A stretch of DNA of 64,000 bases from Lepus europaeus. Taxonomy: Eukaryota > Chordata > Mammalia > Lagomorpha > Leporidae. The notes under the pieces were generated by a model. It saw only the letters and a list, made by a program, of their open reading frames with translations. It had not been told where the DNA came from and searched no databases. Of the stretch, positions 45,031 to 56,900 are shown one piece after another. Every line of letters begins with the position of its first letter. Position 1 is the first letter of the stretch. The translations under genes were made by a program, and so were the position numbers. The DNA is taken from NCBI RefSeq assembly GCF_033115175.1, contig NC_084831.1, forward strand, positions 80,671,502 through 80,735,501. Direction: 5' to 3'.

Positions 45031-46109
45031 TTACTGGAGCCCAAGGCAAACTGAAAATGGGGGGGTCCCTTGTGAAAAAGTGAAAGAAAATAGTTTTATT
45101 AGAGGTATTAAATTACAGAGCTTCTGTTTCATCCTACAGTCTCTCAATCCACCGTAGCATTTTTACTTTGCTCTTTAATGTCACCTCTCTTCTGTACTTA
45201 GGATAGTTTATTCATGGGGCTATTCTAAACCCTCACAGGAGCCTGAGGCCCCATACCAAGGCTTGGGACACCTGTGGCATGGGTAGCTGGTCTCCCCCTC
45301 TCAGAAGCTGTTGGACTGACGGGCCATTCTCTGGCAAGGGACAGGAAAGTAGAGCCAAGAATTTTCCCTTCCTAGAGGTTCAGTGCCCAACCCTCAGCAG
45401 GCAGGTGATTCCTGTGGGTCTGTAACATCTGTGTTGGGATGCACTAGGTAACGGGATTGTGGGTGGACTTGAAGCTTGCCTATACCAAGCCTCCTGCCAG
45501 AAGTACTGTGGTATTTACTGCCAACCTGAGGTGACCAAAAGCCACTACCATGACCATTGATAGGTACTGTGAGCCATTTTACCCAACCCTGACCATCCCT
45601 ACACCTGTGCCTGGGGCACTGCTAGGGTTGGGATTGGCACCAGGCACTGGGGGAGGTTGGCAAGGGGAGGGGAGTAGGAAGCTGAGCAGTTGTCCTGGAA
45701 GCACTGCATATGTGAACCAAGGCCCTAAGTCCCCAAACATCATCCGCTGTCCCAGGTGCTTTCCTCCTACAACATGAGATTAAGAATTTCATGGTGACAA
45801 CCACAGAGCATTAGATCTCAAGCCTAGGTCCTTCTGAGTGTGGGTCCCTGTGCTGAGTAACTGGCAGTGAGAGGACTGAGGAGGAGCCAGATTCAAGACA
45901 GGAAACCCATCAGGAAGGGATGAGATCTACCTGGTTATCAGTCATGAGAACCACAACTAAGGTGGAGGTGGTGAGAATGAAGAGGAAGCTAGAATGGGGG
46001 ATATTAGGAGGTGGAGTCTGTAGGAGATGGTGTCTGTAGCAGTAAGAGGCTAACAGGGCATGGGGTGAGCAAGGCAGTGGGATAAAGGGTAGTGTCCAGG
46101 TTTCTAGAT
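45031..46109. other. Intergenic unique sequence
   Basis: No SINE, LTR or exon recognised. Confidence 0.4.
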
Positions 46110-46310
46110 TCAGCAACTAGTGTGTTAGGAAATACTTTCACATGAATTTTGTCACTTAATCTGCAAAACAGCCTGTGGAATATATATGTCTTACTTCCAT
46201 TTTATGCGTGGAAAATAGCTTGGAGACGTGAGGTCATTCACCTAAGTTCATCCAGTGGGAAGATTTGGGACTCAGCCCAAGGCGTTTGATTTCAGTTGCA
46301 CATTCAGTCC
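46110..46310 (-). repeat. MIR, reverse
   Basis: CACTTAATCTGCAAAACAGCC, TTCCATTTTATGCGTGGAAA, GGTCATTCACCTAAGTTCATCC and GGGACTCAGCCCAAGGCG, in order. Confidence 0.8.
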
Positions 46311-46349
46311 ACCATGTTGTTTGGACCTTCTGCTGCTCTGGATGACTGG

Positions 46350-46467
46350 CTCATTTCATTCATTCATTCATTCATTCATTACTTCACTCAGCAATGTGTC
46401 TTTATTGAGTTAGCACAATGTGCCCGGCACTTGGCTAGGTGCTCTAAGTACTGTAAGCAAGGCAGGC
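46350..46467 (-). repeat. L2 3' end, reverse, split by SINEs (resumes at 47216)
   Basis: (CATT)n then TTTATTGAGTTAGCACAATG and CCCGGCACTTGGCTAGGTGC is the reversed L2 end. TTCACATTCTAGTAGGGC just after 47215 continues the same element, so the nested SINEs inserted into this L2. Confidence 0.75.
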
Positions 46468-46482
46468 AAAGCCTCTACTTTT

Positions 46483-46485
46483 TTC

Positions 46486-46520
<35 letters not shown>

Positions 46521-47201
46521 GACAGGCAGAGTGGACAGTGAGAGAGAGAGACAGAGAGAAAGGTCTTCCTTTTGGCCGGCGCCGTGGCTCAACAGGCTAA
46601 TCCTCCGCCTTGCGGCGCCGGCACACCGGGTTCTAGTCCCGGTCGGGGCACCGATCCTGTCCCGGTTGCCCCTCTTCCAGGCCAGCTCTCTGCTGTGGCC
46701 AGGGAGTGCAGTGGAGGATGGCCCAAGTGTTTGGGCTCTGCACCCCATGGGAGACCAGGAGAAGCACCTGGCTCCTGCCATCGGAACAGCACGGTGCGCC
46801 AGCCGCAGCGCGCTACCGCGGCGGCCATTAGAGGGTGAACCAATGGCAAAGGAAGACCTTTCTCTCTGTCTCTCTCTCTCTCACTGTCCACTCTGCCTGT
46901 CAAAAATAAAAAAAAAAAAAAAGAAAGGTCTTCCTTTGCCATTGGTTCACCCTCCAATGGCTGCTGCGGCTGGTGCACCGCGCTGATCCGAAGGCAGGAG
47001 CGAGATGCTTATCCTGGTCTCCCATAGGGTGCAGGGCCCAAGCACTTGGGCCATCCTCCACTGCACTCCCGGGCCACAGCAGAGAGCTGGCCTGGAAGAG
47101 GGGCAACCGGGACAGAATCCGGAGCCCCAACCGGGACTAGAACCCTGTGTGCCGGCGCCGCAAGGCAGAGGATTAGCCTAGTGAGCCGCGGCACCGGCCC
47201 A
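46483..47201 (-). mobile_element. CSINE2, reverse, itself interrupted by another CSINE2
   Basis: Tail side: a T-rich TTTTC repeat then GACAGGCAGAGTGGACAGTG. It breaks at about 46573 and resumes at 46938 with GCCATTGGTTCACCCTCC, running to the GCGGCACCGGCCC head. The outer target duplication is AAAGCCTCTACTTT at 46468-46481 and 47202-47215. Without the inner insertion it is a full-length, CpG-rich young copy. Confidence 0.96.
46574..46922 (+). mobile_element. Full-length young CSINE2 inserted in the CSINE2 above
   Basis: A complete copy from GGCCGGCGCCGTGGCTCAAC through CCTCTTCCAGGCCAGCTCTC and GGCGGCCATTAGAGGGTG to CCTGTCAAAAATAAAAA. Its target duplication is GAAAGGTCTTCCTTT at 46558-46572 and 46923-46937, lying within the host SINE. 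Being opposite in orientation, it makes a near-perfect inverted repeat with the host copy. Confidence 0.97.
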
Positions 47202-47329
47202 AAAGCCTCTACTTTCACATTCTAGTAGGGCCTGCTTGCCAAATTTAATCAGATGTTCTTTCAGGGTTTTAAGGGCCAGTGGAAGCCATTATTTGTTTTG
47301 CTCTTCTGTCTCTGGTCCTAGTTTCTAAC

Positions 47330-49560
47330 GAATTGGACTTTGATTAGCTGGAGCACTCATGACTACAGGGAAAGGAATAAAGTGTCCTTTCACCCTCCCT
47401 TATCCAAAATCTGTGAGTAATTAGAAAAATCAAACCCTAGTACTCTTCATTTCCACCTGGGTTGGCAGAGATCTGTCCATTCTGTAGATAATTATGTTGT
47501 TTTGTTCTTTCATTTAAAAAGATATGCTGTGTTTCAAAGAATGTTCTAAATATCAGGCTAGGGACTGGATACTCCTGATGAAAGCTAAATTCCAAAGTAT
47601 TAAATGGTTGCTGAGCCAACAGCAGGGTTTCAGATGACTCAACAATAGGGTCAGGAAGGCACTTAATTGGCCAGTGACTCAGCCCCTCCCACTGCCTTGC
47701 ACCATAGAAGACCATCAAGAACACATGTGTTGAATGGTGTTTGGATGAACCAGTTTTCGCCCTTGGTGCACAGCCCCAAGGAACTAGAATGGCTGCCAGA
47801 TGGCTCCGGGTGCTAGAATATGAGCATTACGGGTATGATGCAGTTGAAGGAAGTTTGGAAACGGAAATCCTTTTAATGGCAATGCTTCATGTGCTAGGAA
47901 GTAACATTGTAATAAGACTAATTGAGATCACTGAGTTAGTAGTCAAGGAGAACTGAAGTCATTGTTCCTGCAGAACAACTTCCTGGGCCAGATGATGTCT
48001 CTCTGGCCTGCCATGTGTCCGAGCGTCTGGGGAATGTGCCATGAAAACCTGTGAGACGAGCAGGTGCACTATACGTTCTTGAGGGCCTGGGTATGGTCCT
48101 TGGCATCTGAGCTTATGGCCGGAGCGGGCAGGAAGAATGAGAAGCGAAGGAGTTAGACCTGGAAGGGGCAAGGCTGTAGTTGGCCTGGCAAGAGTGGAGA
48201 CTCAAGAAGACTGATTCAAACAAAAAGGCATTCAGGGATCTGAAGACCATCCTGGAGCTCAGCTCGGCCACCTCCGTCATCATGTGGGCCTCATGTGGCA
48301 GCCCACCTTGTCCAGGAGGCTTCCTTGTCATGTGCTCGTTGTGTGTGGTGTGATGTGTCCTAATGGTGTTCCCTTCCCACCCTGTGGCACCATCATGTTC
48401 TCGCGCCATCCCTCTCCATAGTAACAGAAGCTTCCACTGAGTTAACACCTCAACCCATTAAGCTTAAGTGCTTTTCAAAACATTTTATTATTGGCTGAGT
48501 GTTTGTGAAGCAGCTTACCTTGGCCTCTGACCGTTTCAAGAGGTTCGTGCCTGTCTCGTGTACCAGAGGAACCGCACCACGAAGCTGCACATGCCAGCAC
48601 CCGGATTTCCACCCTTCCCCTGCCTCTCTCACCAGACAGCACGGTGCCAGTCATGGAAGGCCACGAGCGGCTTTGCTTCCGGGCTTGATTGTCATTCCTT
48701 GGCTAATTTAAAGAGAGACACCATAGCCTTCAAACAAATTAAGAATTGTGTGCTACGTAGATGGAATCTGCCCACCAACACCAGACAGTGAGCGTGGGAG
48801 TAGCGAAGAGGGGGCGGTGATGTTTTCCTGGTGCTCTGTTGAGTGAGCAGCCCAGTGGGCCTGCCACCTTCTGGGTCCTGGCTGGGCCCTTCCTGACATT
48901 GAGTGCTTTACCTTCTGTCAGCAGCCAGGCACCCGGGCCTCCATTCTTGTTGCAATCATGATGTGACACTGGGGCTGTATCTGGGATACAGCATGCATTT
49001 GCTAACACCTTGTTAAAATGCCTCAACTAGACATGTCCGTGTGTTATGAGAGACGTGAAGCTTGAGCAAGCTAGGCCCGTCTGTGAGATGTCTTCAGAGA
49101 CCCATTTCAGTTGTGTGTGTGAGGTGGGGGAGGTTAGGCAGTAAACATCCAAAGGATTCGGTATGCAGTAGGTGCTTAGATAAGGTACTGATTGCTATAG
49201 AACCATGACAGGGCAGGTGTGATTTTTCTTCTGAACATGACGTAGGATTTGCAATAAAGATGAATATATGTAATAAACTAGATAGGCAGCTTAGGCAAAC
49301 ACTAGGCCAAAGAACTTAATGATTACAAACCACAGTGAGTAGTCACAATGGGCGAGATAAACACATTCAGGAGATTTTGATTCAGCCCCTTAGAGGAGAA
49401 CTGTAAAACTGTGGCAGAATCTAATCTTGAGGTGGTGGAAAGTGGCGAGATGGCTAATCAGGAATAATTTTAAAATCAATCTGTGGCTGGATGCAGTGGC
49501 TTCACATCACCTTGCTGCTTCGGGCTGCGGAGGGGACAAGGCCCTGTGGTGATGCAGAGT
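47330..49560. other. Intergenic unique sequence
   Basis: No SINE or gene recognised. An AATAAA-like A/T-rich patch near 49255-49275 has no transcript context. Confidence 0.4.
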
Positions 49561-49574
49561 AAGAAGCAGGAGAG

Positions 49575-49933
49575 GCCGGCGCCATGGCTCAACAGGCTAA
49601 TTCTCTGCCTAGTGACGCTGGCACACGGGGTTCTAGTCCCGGTCAGGGTGCCGGATTCTGTCCTGGTTGCCCCTCTTCCAGGCCAGCTCTCTGCCATGGC
49701 CCGGGAGTACAGTGGAGGATGGCCCAAGTGCTTGTGTCCTGCACCCCATGGGAGACCAGCATAAGCACCTGGCTCCTGCCTTCAGATCAGTGTGGTGCGC
49801 CGGCTGCAGCATGCCAGCCACGGCGGCCATTGGAGGGTGAACCAACGACAAAGGAAGACCTTTCTCTCTGTCTCTCTCTCTCACTGTCCACTCTGCCTGT
49901 CAAAAAAAAAAAAAAAAAATTAAAAAAAAAAAG
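49575..49933 (+). mobile_element. Young CSINE2 with target-site duplication
   Basis: From GCCGGCGCCATGGCTCAAC to CTCTGCCTGTC and an A-rich tail with one TT interruption. Target duplication AAGAAGCAGGAGAG at 49561-49574 and 49934-49947. The 309- and 244-residue frames crossing it (49584-50513 plus, 49787-50521 minus) are SINE-driven. Confidence 0.97.
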
Positions 49934-49947
49934 AAGAAGCAGGAGAG

Positions 49948-50697
49948 AAAATGACGCTCTCCTCCTCCGTGTGCTCACCCCATTCCTGCTCTCTGTTCTG
50001 AGACGTGTGCGTCCTTTCCCTGAAGCTACAGGGTATCCTGCATCCTCCCTGAGCCAGGTCCAGCTGTCCCCATCACTCAGCAGGGGAAACCCCGCCTCCG
50101 GCTGCTGGTGGCTGGGAAACTCGAGAGAGGCACACTTTGCTCTCTCCTCGGCATCCTGGGCTACCATCAGCACAGCCACGGTGAGGCCCAGGGAAGAGAC
50201 GGCTGATGTGAGCCGCCAGGCTTCTTTGAAACCCCTCAGATGTGGAGACAAAGCAGCAAAGAAAGGGACAGCTGCCCTGGGCTTCCAGAGGGTTCTTGAC
50301 CTGGAGTGTGGGAGAAGATCCGCATTAGTGAGAGCTGGCAAGGAGGGCATTGTGGTCCCTGGCCATGGCAGAATCAAGGAGCGGTGCAGCCGACCAGTGT
50401 GTTTCCACCTAAGGGCAGGGTTTGTGGTGGGAGCTGGTGGGCGGCGCTGGCGCTTCAGACCCTCTCTGAAAGCCTTCCTTCCCATCACCCCCTTCCCTCC
50501 AGTGCGGCCTTGACTGTGCAAGCCTGAAATATTCCAGCAGTGTACTAATGACAGCTACATCGTCATAGCACAGCATCGTGGTTATTTTAACACTGGGTTT
50601 TAGCTGCTCATTTTTCTACAAGCACAGTGCCACACATCTCTTCTCACTCTTCCATCCTTTTCGAGATGTGTCCTTGCTCACAAGTGATGATGACAAT
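49948..50697. other. Intergenic unique sequence
   Basis: No exon or repeat recognised; moderately GC-rich. Confidence 0.4.
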
Positions 50698-50930
50698 GAT
50701 GGGGGTAACAGTTAACACAGAATGCTAAGCACTGACCACACTTCAAGTGTTAACTCATTTAATCTTTGTAGGACACCGAGGTAGGGTCTACCTTTATGCC
50801 TATTTCACAGGTGGAAAGACAGAGGCACAGGTGTTAAGCAACAAATAACCACACTCTGGTAAGTGGTGGAGGCAGGATTCAAATCCATGCACTGGCTTTG
50901 TCATCTGTGCTCTTTCTTTATCACTTTGTA
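50698..50930 (-). repeat. MIR, reverse
   Basis: GTGTTAACTCATTTAATCTT, GCCTATTTCACAGGTGGAAAG, CACTCTGGTAAGTGGTGG and AGGCAGGATTCAAATCC. Nearly complete. Confidence 0.9.
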
Positions 50931-51087
50931 ATAGTGACTCTCGTTTCCTCTATCTTAAAATTGCAAGCTGGGACAATTATCTAAAGTGTCCAAAAAGTAC
51001 AGCATTTTCTAATGGCTACAAAGTTCCAGGGAACAATCCACATTTTCCTCTACCTAGTATAGTCTGGGGAGTACACCACTCAATTTC

Positions 51088-51412
51088 CTTCTTTTTTTTT
51101 TAATTGTGACCGGTAGAGTTATAGACAGTGAGAGAGAGAGACAGAGAGAAAGGTCTTCCTTCCGTTGGTTCACTCCCCAAATGGCCGCTACGCCTGGCAC
51201 TGCCCCAGCCCAAAGCTAGGAGCCAGGTGCTTCTTCCTGGTCTCCCATGTGGGTGCAGGGGCCCAAGCACTTGGGCCATCCTCCTCTGCCCTCCTGGGCC
51301 ACAGCAGAGAACTGGACTGGAAGAGGAGCAACTGGGACTAGAACCCGGTGCCCATATGGGATGCTGGTGCTGCAGATGGAGTATTAACCAAGTGAGCCAC
51401 GGCACGACCCCT
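51088..51412 (-). repeat. C-SINE, first of three in tandem
   Basis: Reverse copy from a T run through GACCGGTAGAGTTATAGACAG, GTTGGTTCACTCCCCAAATG and CCTCTGCCCTCCTGGGCC to the GTGAGCCACGGCACGACCC head. Confidence 0.95.
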
Positions 51413-51415
51413 CCT

Positions 51416-51760
51416 TTTTTTTTTTTTTTTTTTTTTTTTAAGATCTCATTATTTTATTTGAGAGGTAGAGTTACAGACAGTGAGAGAGAGAGAGAGACAG
51501 AGAGAAAGGTCTTCCTTCTGTTGGTTCACACCCCAAATGGCTGCTATGTCCGGAACTGCGTGATCCGGAGCCAGGAGCCAGGTGCTTCTTTCCGGTCGCG
51601 GGTGCAGGGGCCCAAGGACTTGGGCCATCCTCTACTGCTCTCCCAGGCCATAGCAGAGAGCTGGATTGGGAGTGGAGCAACCGGGATTCGAACCTGCGCC
51701 CATATGGGATGCCGGCGCTGCAGGTGGAGGATTAACCTACTGTGCCACAGTGCTGGCCCC
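51416..51760 (-). repeat. C-SINE, second of three in tandem
   Basis: It starts with an uninterrupted T run of about 25 abutting the previous head, then AAGATCTCATTATTTTATTT, GCCCATATGGGATGCCGGC and the GTGCCACAGTGCTGGCCC head. Confidence 0.96.
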
Positions 51761-51763
51761 TCC

Positions 51764-52140
51764 ATTTTTTTAAAGCTTTATTTATTTATTTGAAGGTCAG
51801 ATTTATTGAGAGAGAGGGAGAGACAGGAAAGGAGGGAGGGAGGGAGGGAGAGAGAGAGAGAGAGAGATCGAGAGAGAGAGATCTTCCACTTGCTGGTTCA
51901 CTCCTCAGATGGCTGCAATGGCTGGGGCTGGGCCAAGCTGAAGCCAGGAGCCAGAAGTTTCTTCCAGGTTTCCCACGTGGATGGCAGGGACCCAAACACT
52001 TGAGCCATCTTTTGCTGCTTTTCCCAGGCCATTAGCAGGGAGCTGGATGGGAAGTGGAGCAGCCAGGACTCCAACTAGTCTCCACATGATATGTCAGGTT
52101 GCAGGTGGCATCTTTACCCCCTACACCACAATGCTGGCCC
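51764..52140 (-). repeat. C-SINE, third of three in tandem
   Basis: It begins within a few bases of the second copy's head with TTTTTTTAAAGCTTTATTTA, carries GGGAGGGAGGGA and (GA)n runs, and ends at the ACACCACAATGCTGGCCC head. More diverged than its neighbours. Confidence 0.95.
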
Positions 52141-52329
52141 ATCATTTTCATTCTTGAATGGATGGATGATTTCAAATATTTATCAGCCACCTGCCACTTC
52201 CCAGACCACCATCCTAGGGATAAGCCCGAGAGAGAAACGGTTCTCGACTGCACAGAACTTTCAGTCATTCTGGAAATCAACAAGGTAAACAAGTGGTGTG
52301 TGATGAGGGTTATGCTCGATGAAAGTGTA

Positions 52330-52548
52330 CAGTAACAATAGCCCACATTTATAGAGCATTTTTCCTGCATATTTCCAGACTCTGTTCTAAGTGTTTCTTA
52401 AAGAGCCCCCCACTTAATCCTGACAGCTACCCTGGAGATGGTGGTGGTGCTATTTTCTCTTCGTTTTATAGATGAGGGAATGGAGGTACATCAAGGTTGT
52501 GTGATTGCTGAGTGACACTGCCACTTAATGATAGAGCCCGGACCATGG
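52330..52548 (-). repeat. MIR, reverse
   Basis: CACATTTATAGAGCATTTTT, CCACTTAATCCTGACAGCTACC, GTTTTATAGATGAGGGAATGG and CTGCCACTTAATGATAGAGCC. Clear though diverged. Confidence 0.88.
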
Positions 52549-53660
52549 GAGAACACATCTGGGAGGACGACCCTAGCCTGAGAACTTGGGAATGCAGTTC
52601 CAATCAGTTGATGAGAAGTAGTCATTGGAATAACAAAAAACAGGAGCCCCTTCATTCTGCTTTTCTGAAAGCACCTACTAGGTATCTCCTATACACAAGT
52701 ATCAAGGGAGGGAGTGGTGGTTGGTGGCGGGTGGACACAGAAATGGATAATATAGAGTGTTTGCATTTAAGGAGACACAAGCCCGTTGTCAATGCTCTAT
52801 TAAGGTAGAAAAGATAAGAAATGCTTCTTGTTCTCACACGTGATATACATTTAAACAGACAAGGGCGGCGGGCAAGTTGTCTTGTGCTTCCACGCGTGCA
52901 CACAGCATGATGGAATGAAAAGATTGGGGCTTGTACTAGGACGAGGCTCGTTTGCTGGCCCAGATTTGAGTAGCCTCTAGCACTGGGACTTGGGCCCAGA
53001 CTTGGACTTCTTGAACATTAGAATGGAGGCCTAGATTCTCATTTTACAGATCCTGAAGCTCAGTAAGTTGTCACTAGCTAGAGAAATACTTGAAAACTGA
53101 CAATTCTGTGACTCGTGTCCCTTCCAACACCTCAAACATATGCATCTTAACTTGTAAATGCTTGCTGACTTTTCCAGTACTGAATAACATACACACTGGG
53201 GCTTTGGCAAGCTGCAGGCTTGTCTCCCTAGAATCAGTGACAGGAACTCCAAAGGCAGAAGGGAAAGCAGCACGCAGAGAAACACGGAGATGCTCCCAGC
53301 GTGTTGGGGTATTTCGGGCAGGAGCTTGGCGGTGACATGAGAGAGAATGGTGAGACTGCCACAAACCACAGTTGTGATGAAGACGGACAAGGAGAAACAC
53401 TACAGGGCCAAGCTGGTGGCATTTGGGAGGTTTGGAAAATAGAGGAGGTAGAGCAGGAGGAATGTTTTCCTAGGTTTAAACTTCTTCTTATTCATCAACA
53501 TGCAACACATATCTTATGTCAATGAACTGTATAAACAGGTAGGGGGATTCTGCACAGTGTTTGACCGCTTTGAGTAAATGGCTGGGAAGTGTCTGACACC
53601 ACATTCTTAAACTGGTAGAGGATAAGTCCTCCAAAGCCTCCTATGTGAAAGCAGAATTCT
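52549..53660. other. Intergenic, mostly unique
   Basis: A weak MIR/L2-like patch (TCATTTTACAGATCCTGAAG) lies near 53040. No exon signature; overlapping minus-strand ORFs at 53031-53422 are unsupported. Confidence 0.4.
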
Positions 53661-53987
53661 ATTTTTTGAAATAAAGATTTATTATTTTATTTATTTGAAA
53701 GGCGGAGTGGCAGAGGGAGAAGGATCTTCCATCTGCTCGTTCACCCCCCAGATGGCTGTGATGGCCAGGATCTGGGACAGGGTAAAGCTACAGCCTGGAA
53801 CTCCATCTGGGTCTCCCATGTCGGGGGCAGGGACGCAAGCACTTGGGCCATCCTCCGCTGCTTTTCCAGGTGCATTAGCAGGGAGCTGGATCAGAAGCGG
53901 AGCAGCCCGGGCTCAAAGTGGTAGCCATATAGGATGCCAGCCTCTCAGGCAGTGGCTTAACCCACTGTACTGCAGTGCCAGCCCCCG
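53661..53987 (-). repeat. C-SINE with target-site duplication; last SINE in the window
   Basis: Reverse copy from AAATAAAGATTTATTATTTT to the CTGTACTGCAGTGCCAGCCC head. Target duplication AAGCAGAATTCT at 53649-53660 and 53988-53999. Confidence 0.95.
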
Positions 53988-53999
53988 AAGCAGAATTCT

Positions 54000-56900
54000 T
54001 ATCATGTGCTTGTATAGCCAACCTTTAACATTCACAGGCTCTTACAGTTTTAATAATAGCCCTCTTTAAATTTGACCCCATTCACTTGCTAGTGTTGTGG
54101 TGGGGGTGGGGGCAAGAATGCATAGAGAAGGGGGAGTTTCCTATTTCCTCTTGAATAATGACAAGAATCTGAGAATCATCAACAATGGAGGTGGAACAAA
54201 GAGGAAGGAATCGGAGAGAGAGAGGTGCCAAGGGCATTGCGGGCACTGTGTGGTAGCTTCAGTTCCTTTGGGCGAGCTGCTCCCTCCTTGCTGCTCTCAG
54301 TCAAGTCCGTGCATGATTTCTCCTTTTGCCAAAAAACCAACCATGGCTTTTAATGCCAAACACAGTCAGAGCGCAGCGATCAGGGGGGTGCTAGAAGTCA
54401 TCTGTGTTAAGAACGGGATCCTGGCCACGCCGCCGTGTGGACAGCCATCAGGGAGGCGGGCCGCACGCACTTTGATGTAGAGATGGACAGTCTTTGCTGG
54501 AGGTTCCCGCAGCCTGCTGGGGCACGGTGTGATCTGACAAGTACAGGAAGGTTATTTGCTGTCACCCAAGGTATACCGGGCTTGCGATCTGAAGCCTTAG
54601 CTCTGAGTTCTGTCTCTTCTCACTCCCTGGCGACGGCTAAGTTACCTTCTTCACAGCCTCGTAATGAAGGGCAAGTGAGAAAAGTTATGACAGCACTGTG
54701 TAAACTGTGAGGTTGTGCAAATATTAGTTTGTTGTTGTTACCTAGCAATGCTAAGGATGGTCCTTGTCTAGGTTCCAGTTAGGGAACCAGGGTCTGCGTG
54801 GGCTTGGCAGGCTTACTGACTACTGAAGGGTGAAATTAGGTGAGAAAGGCTTTAACATGGGCTTCATTTTGAAGACTGAAAACAACATGATGGGTGAACC
54901 ATGTATAATTTTCCCGAACAGTTGCTTGCGGTGGGAACTGGCAATCCCCTCTCACCGGGCATCAGTTATGTATTTAATGGCTCCTCCACCCCATCCCTGC
55001 CGTGGGTGTTCCCGAAGATTCGGCACCCAGAGCAGGGCCTTCTGGTCGGTGGGCTCAGCCACAGCTGCTTCATCAGTCGCCTCTCCCCGGGGCTCTTTCC
55101 TGGCCTCCATTTTCCCAGCCTGACGCCCCTCTCTTGCTTGGGCCCGGGAGCTGACACTTTGCTGGGTTCCTCACCTGCCCCCTTGGACTCCAGGCTTCTG
55201 ACTCCCTGTGCTTCCCAGCCATACCCCACTTCCGCTGTGTTCTGAGCATTGGAGAGGAGGAGAGTGACTTGGGCTCTGCACACCCATCTCTGGGCTGAGC
55301 CGGATGTAACTGGAGGACTTCTGGCCGGAAGTCTCTCACAGTCCTCAGTGGTGCCCCAAGTGCATTTGCTGAGGTCCTGGCCATGCCACACCCACCGAGG
55401 CTGCCACACGTGTTCCTGTCTCACCGGGCAGTCTCTCCAAAGCCCCCACAGTTGCGCATCACGTTAGAGAAAGGGAGTCACTTCCTTCTGTCTGGGAGGA
55501 GCCCTCTGGGTCTCCTTCGACTCTGCCAACTCCCAGGCACTTGGCTCTCATCTTGTGCTTTTCTCCCTGCTGTCTTTCATTCTTCCCAAGAAGGAGTTTT
55601 CCCCATGACCACTGTGCCTAGGGGCCAGCCTTAGGCCTCCAAGGTCCTCAGGAAATTCACCTTGACCTCACTTGTAACTTGATTGCACAGTGGGCTGCAC
55701 TGACCTGGCTTTGCCTCCAACTCTGGACCTTGGCGCTTATGGCCTGTGTGTCTCCATCCTAGGGCTTCAATGAGGCCTTTGCTCCCAGCCTCAGGGGCTG
55801 GCCTGCTTCTCCTGTCGCCTGTCCTGCTGGAGCTCCGGGCAGGATGCCACTGGAAAGCCCATCTCCCTCAGCACTCTGGAGCCCTTTCCTTGCTGATAGT
55901 TCTGAAACATAGCCCTTCTCTCACAGCTGCGTGAAAAGCAGCCAAATGCCCATTCTTAATGTGTGACAACTGAGGCTCCCATGCAAACCGCTGTTATCTC
56001 AGCAGGAGAGCAATTTGCAACCATTTAAAATCCTTTCCCTCTTCCCTTCCCCTCCTTGTATGTTATACGCACACCAGTCCATACTTATTAGTGCAGATGG
56101 TGAGAAACTCCCCATTGAAAGGGCTTAGAGCACAGAGGGAAATGGATTTTTGGCCTCACTCTGGCCTCACAAACAAGAAGTTTTGAATGATTTTAGGTTC
56201 CTGATTCTCGCCTCAAAAGAGCACAGTTTGCTTCTCTCCAAACACAAGAGGGTGTAAATTGGTAATTCATCTCAACCAAAGGCCACATGATGAGCAATTG
56301 TAGAAGTATTTTGTTCTTGTTGTGCAAAGGAGGAACCAGCCGTCTGAGTGTGGGTTCCAGCTGCTATTTGCCTTTCACCATTTGCAGCCCCGAAGCACCA
56401 GCTCGGTCAGCCCTGGCTCTGAATCTTGGGCTCTGGGCTCCTTTTTCTGCTTTTTTCCCTTGCGCCACAAACAGGGCTATCGCAGGGTTAGAAGTCGCCT
56501 CAGCATTTCCATGTGATTTCTCGCTCTCTCTTTTTTCAGCTAAAAAATAAATCCATTCTAATAAAAACATTTATACTATATTCTTTATTGTCAGCTAATC
56601 CTGCCCGAACTCATTAAATGGCAGTGTGTGGGTTATTTGCTGTCAGTGAAATTATCAAAGGCATTTTTCTGCTGGGGCACCAGGAAAACATATGCTTCAA
56701 TGCCAACTAAAACAATAATGAGGAAATGTTATGATCAGGCTTGACCAGATGACCCTGCCCATTTTAGATTAGTTCTTAATTTCAGCACAAGGGTCATCCC
56801 GTGAATTCGTATAATAAGTCACTGCTCACCACTCACATGAAAAAGATGTGACTTATTAGAAAACTCACTGTACTCATTGCAGTTAATGAGATGTGGAAAG

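Noticed and set aside
46572..46640. tRNA-like sequence at CSINE heads (A- and B-box-like motifs)
   Set aside because: Each C-SINE head is tRNA-derived; none has a full cloverleaf, so no tRNA gene is called.
49584..50513. 309-residue plus frame and 244-residue minus frame
   Set aside because: Both cross the CSINE2 at 49575-49933, and the remainder shows no family features.
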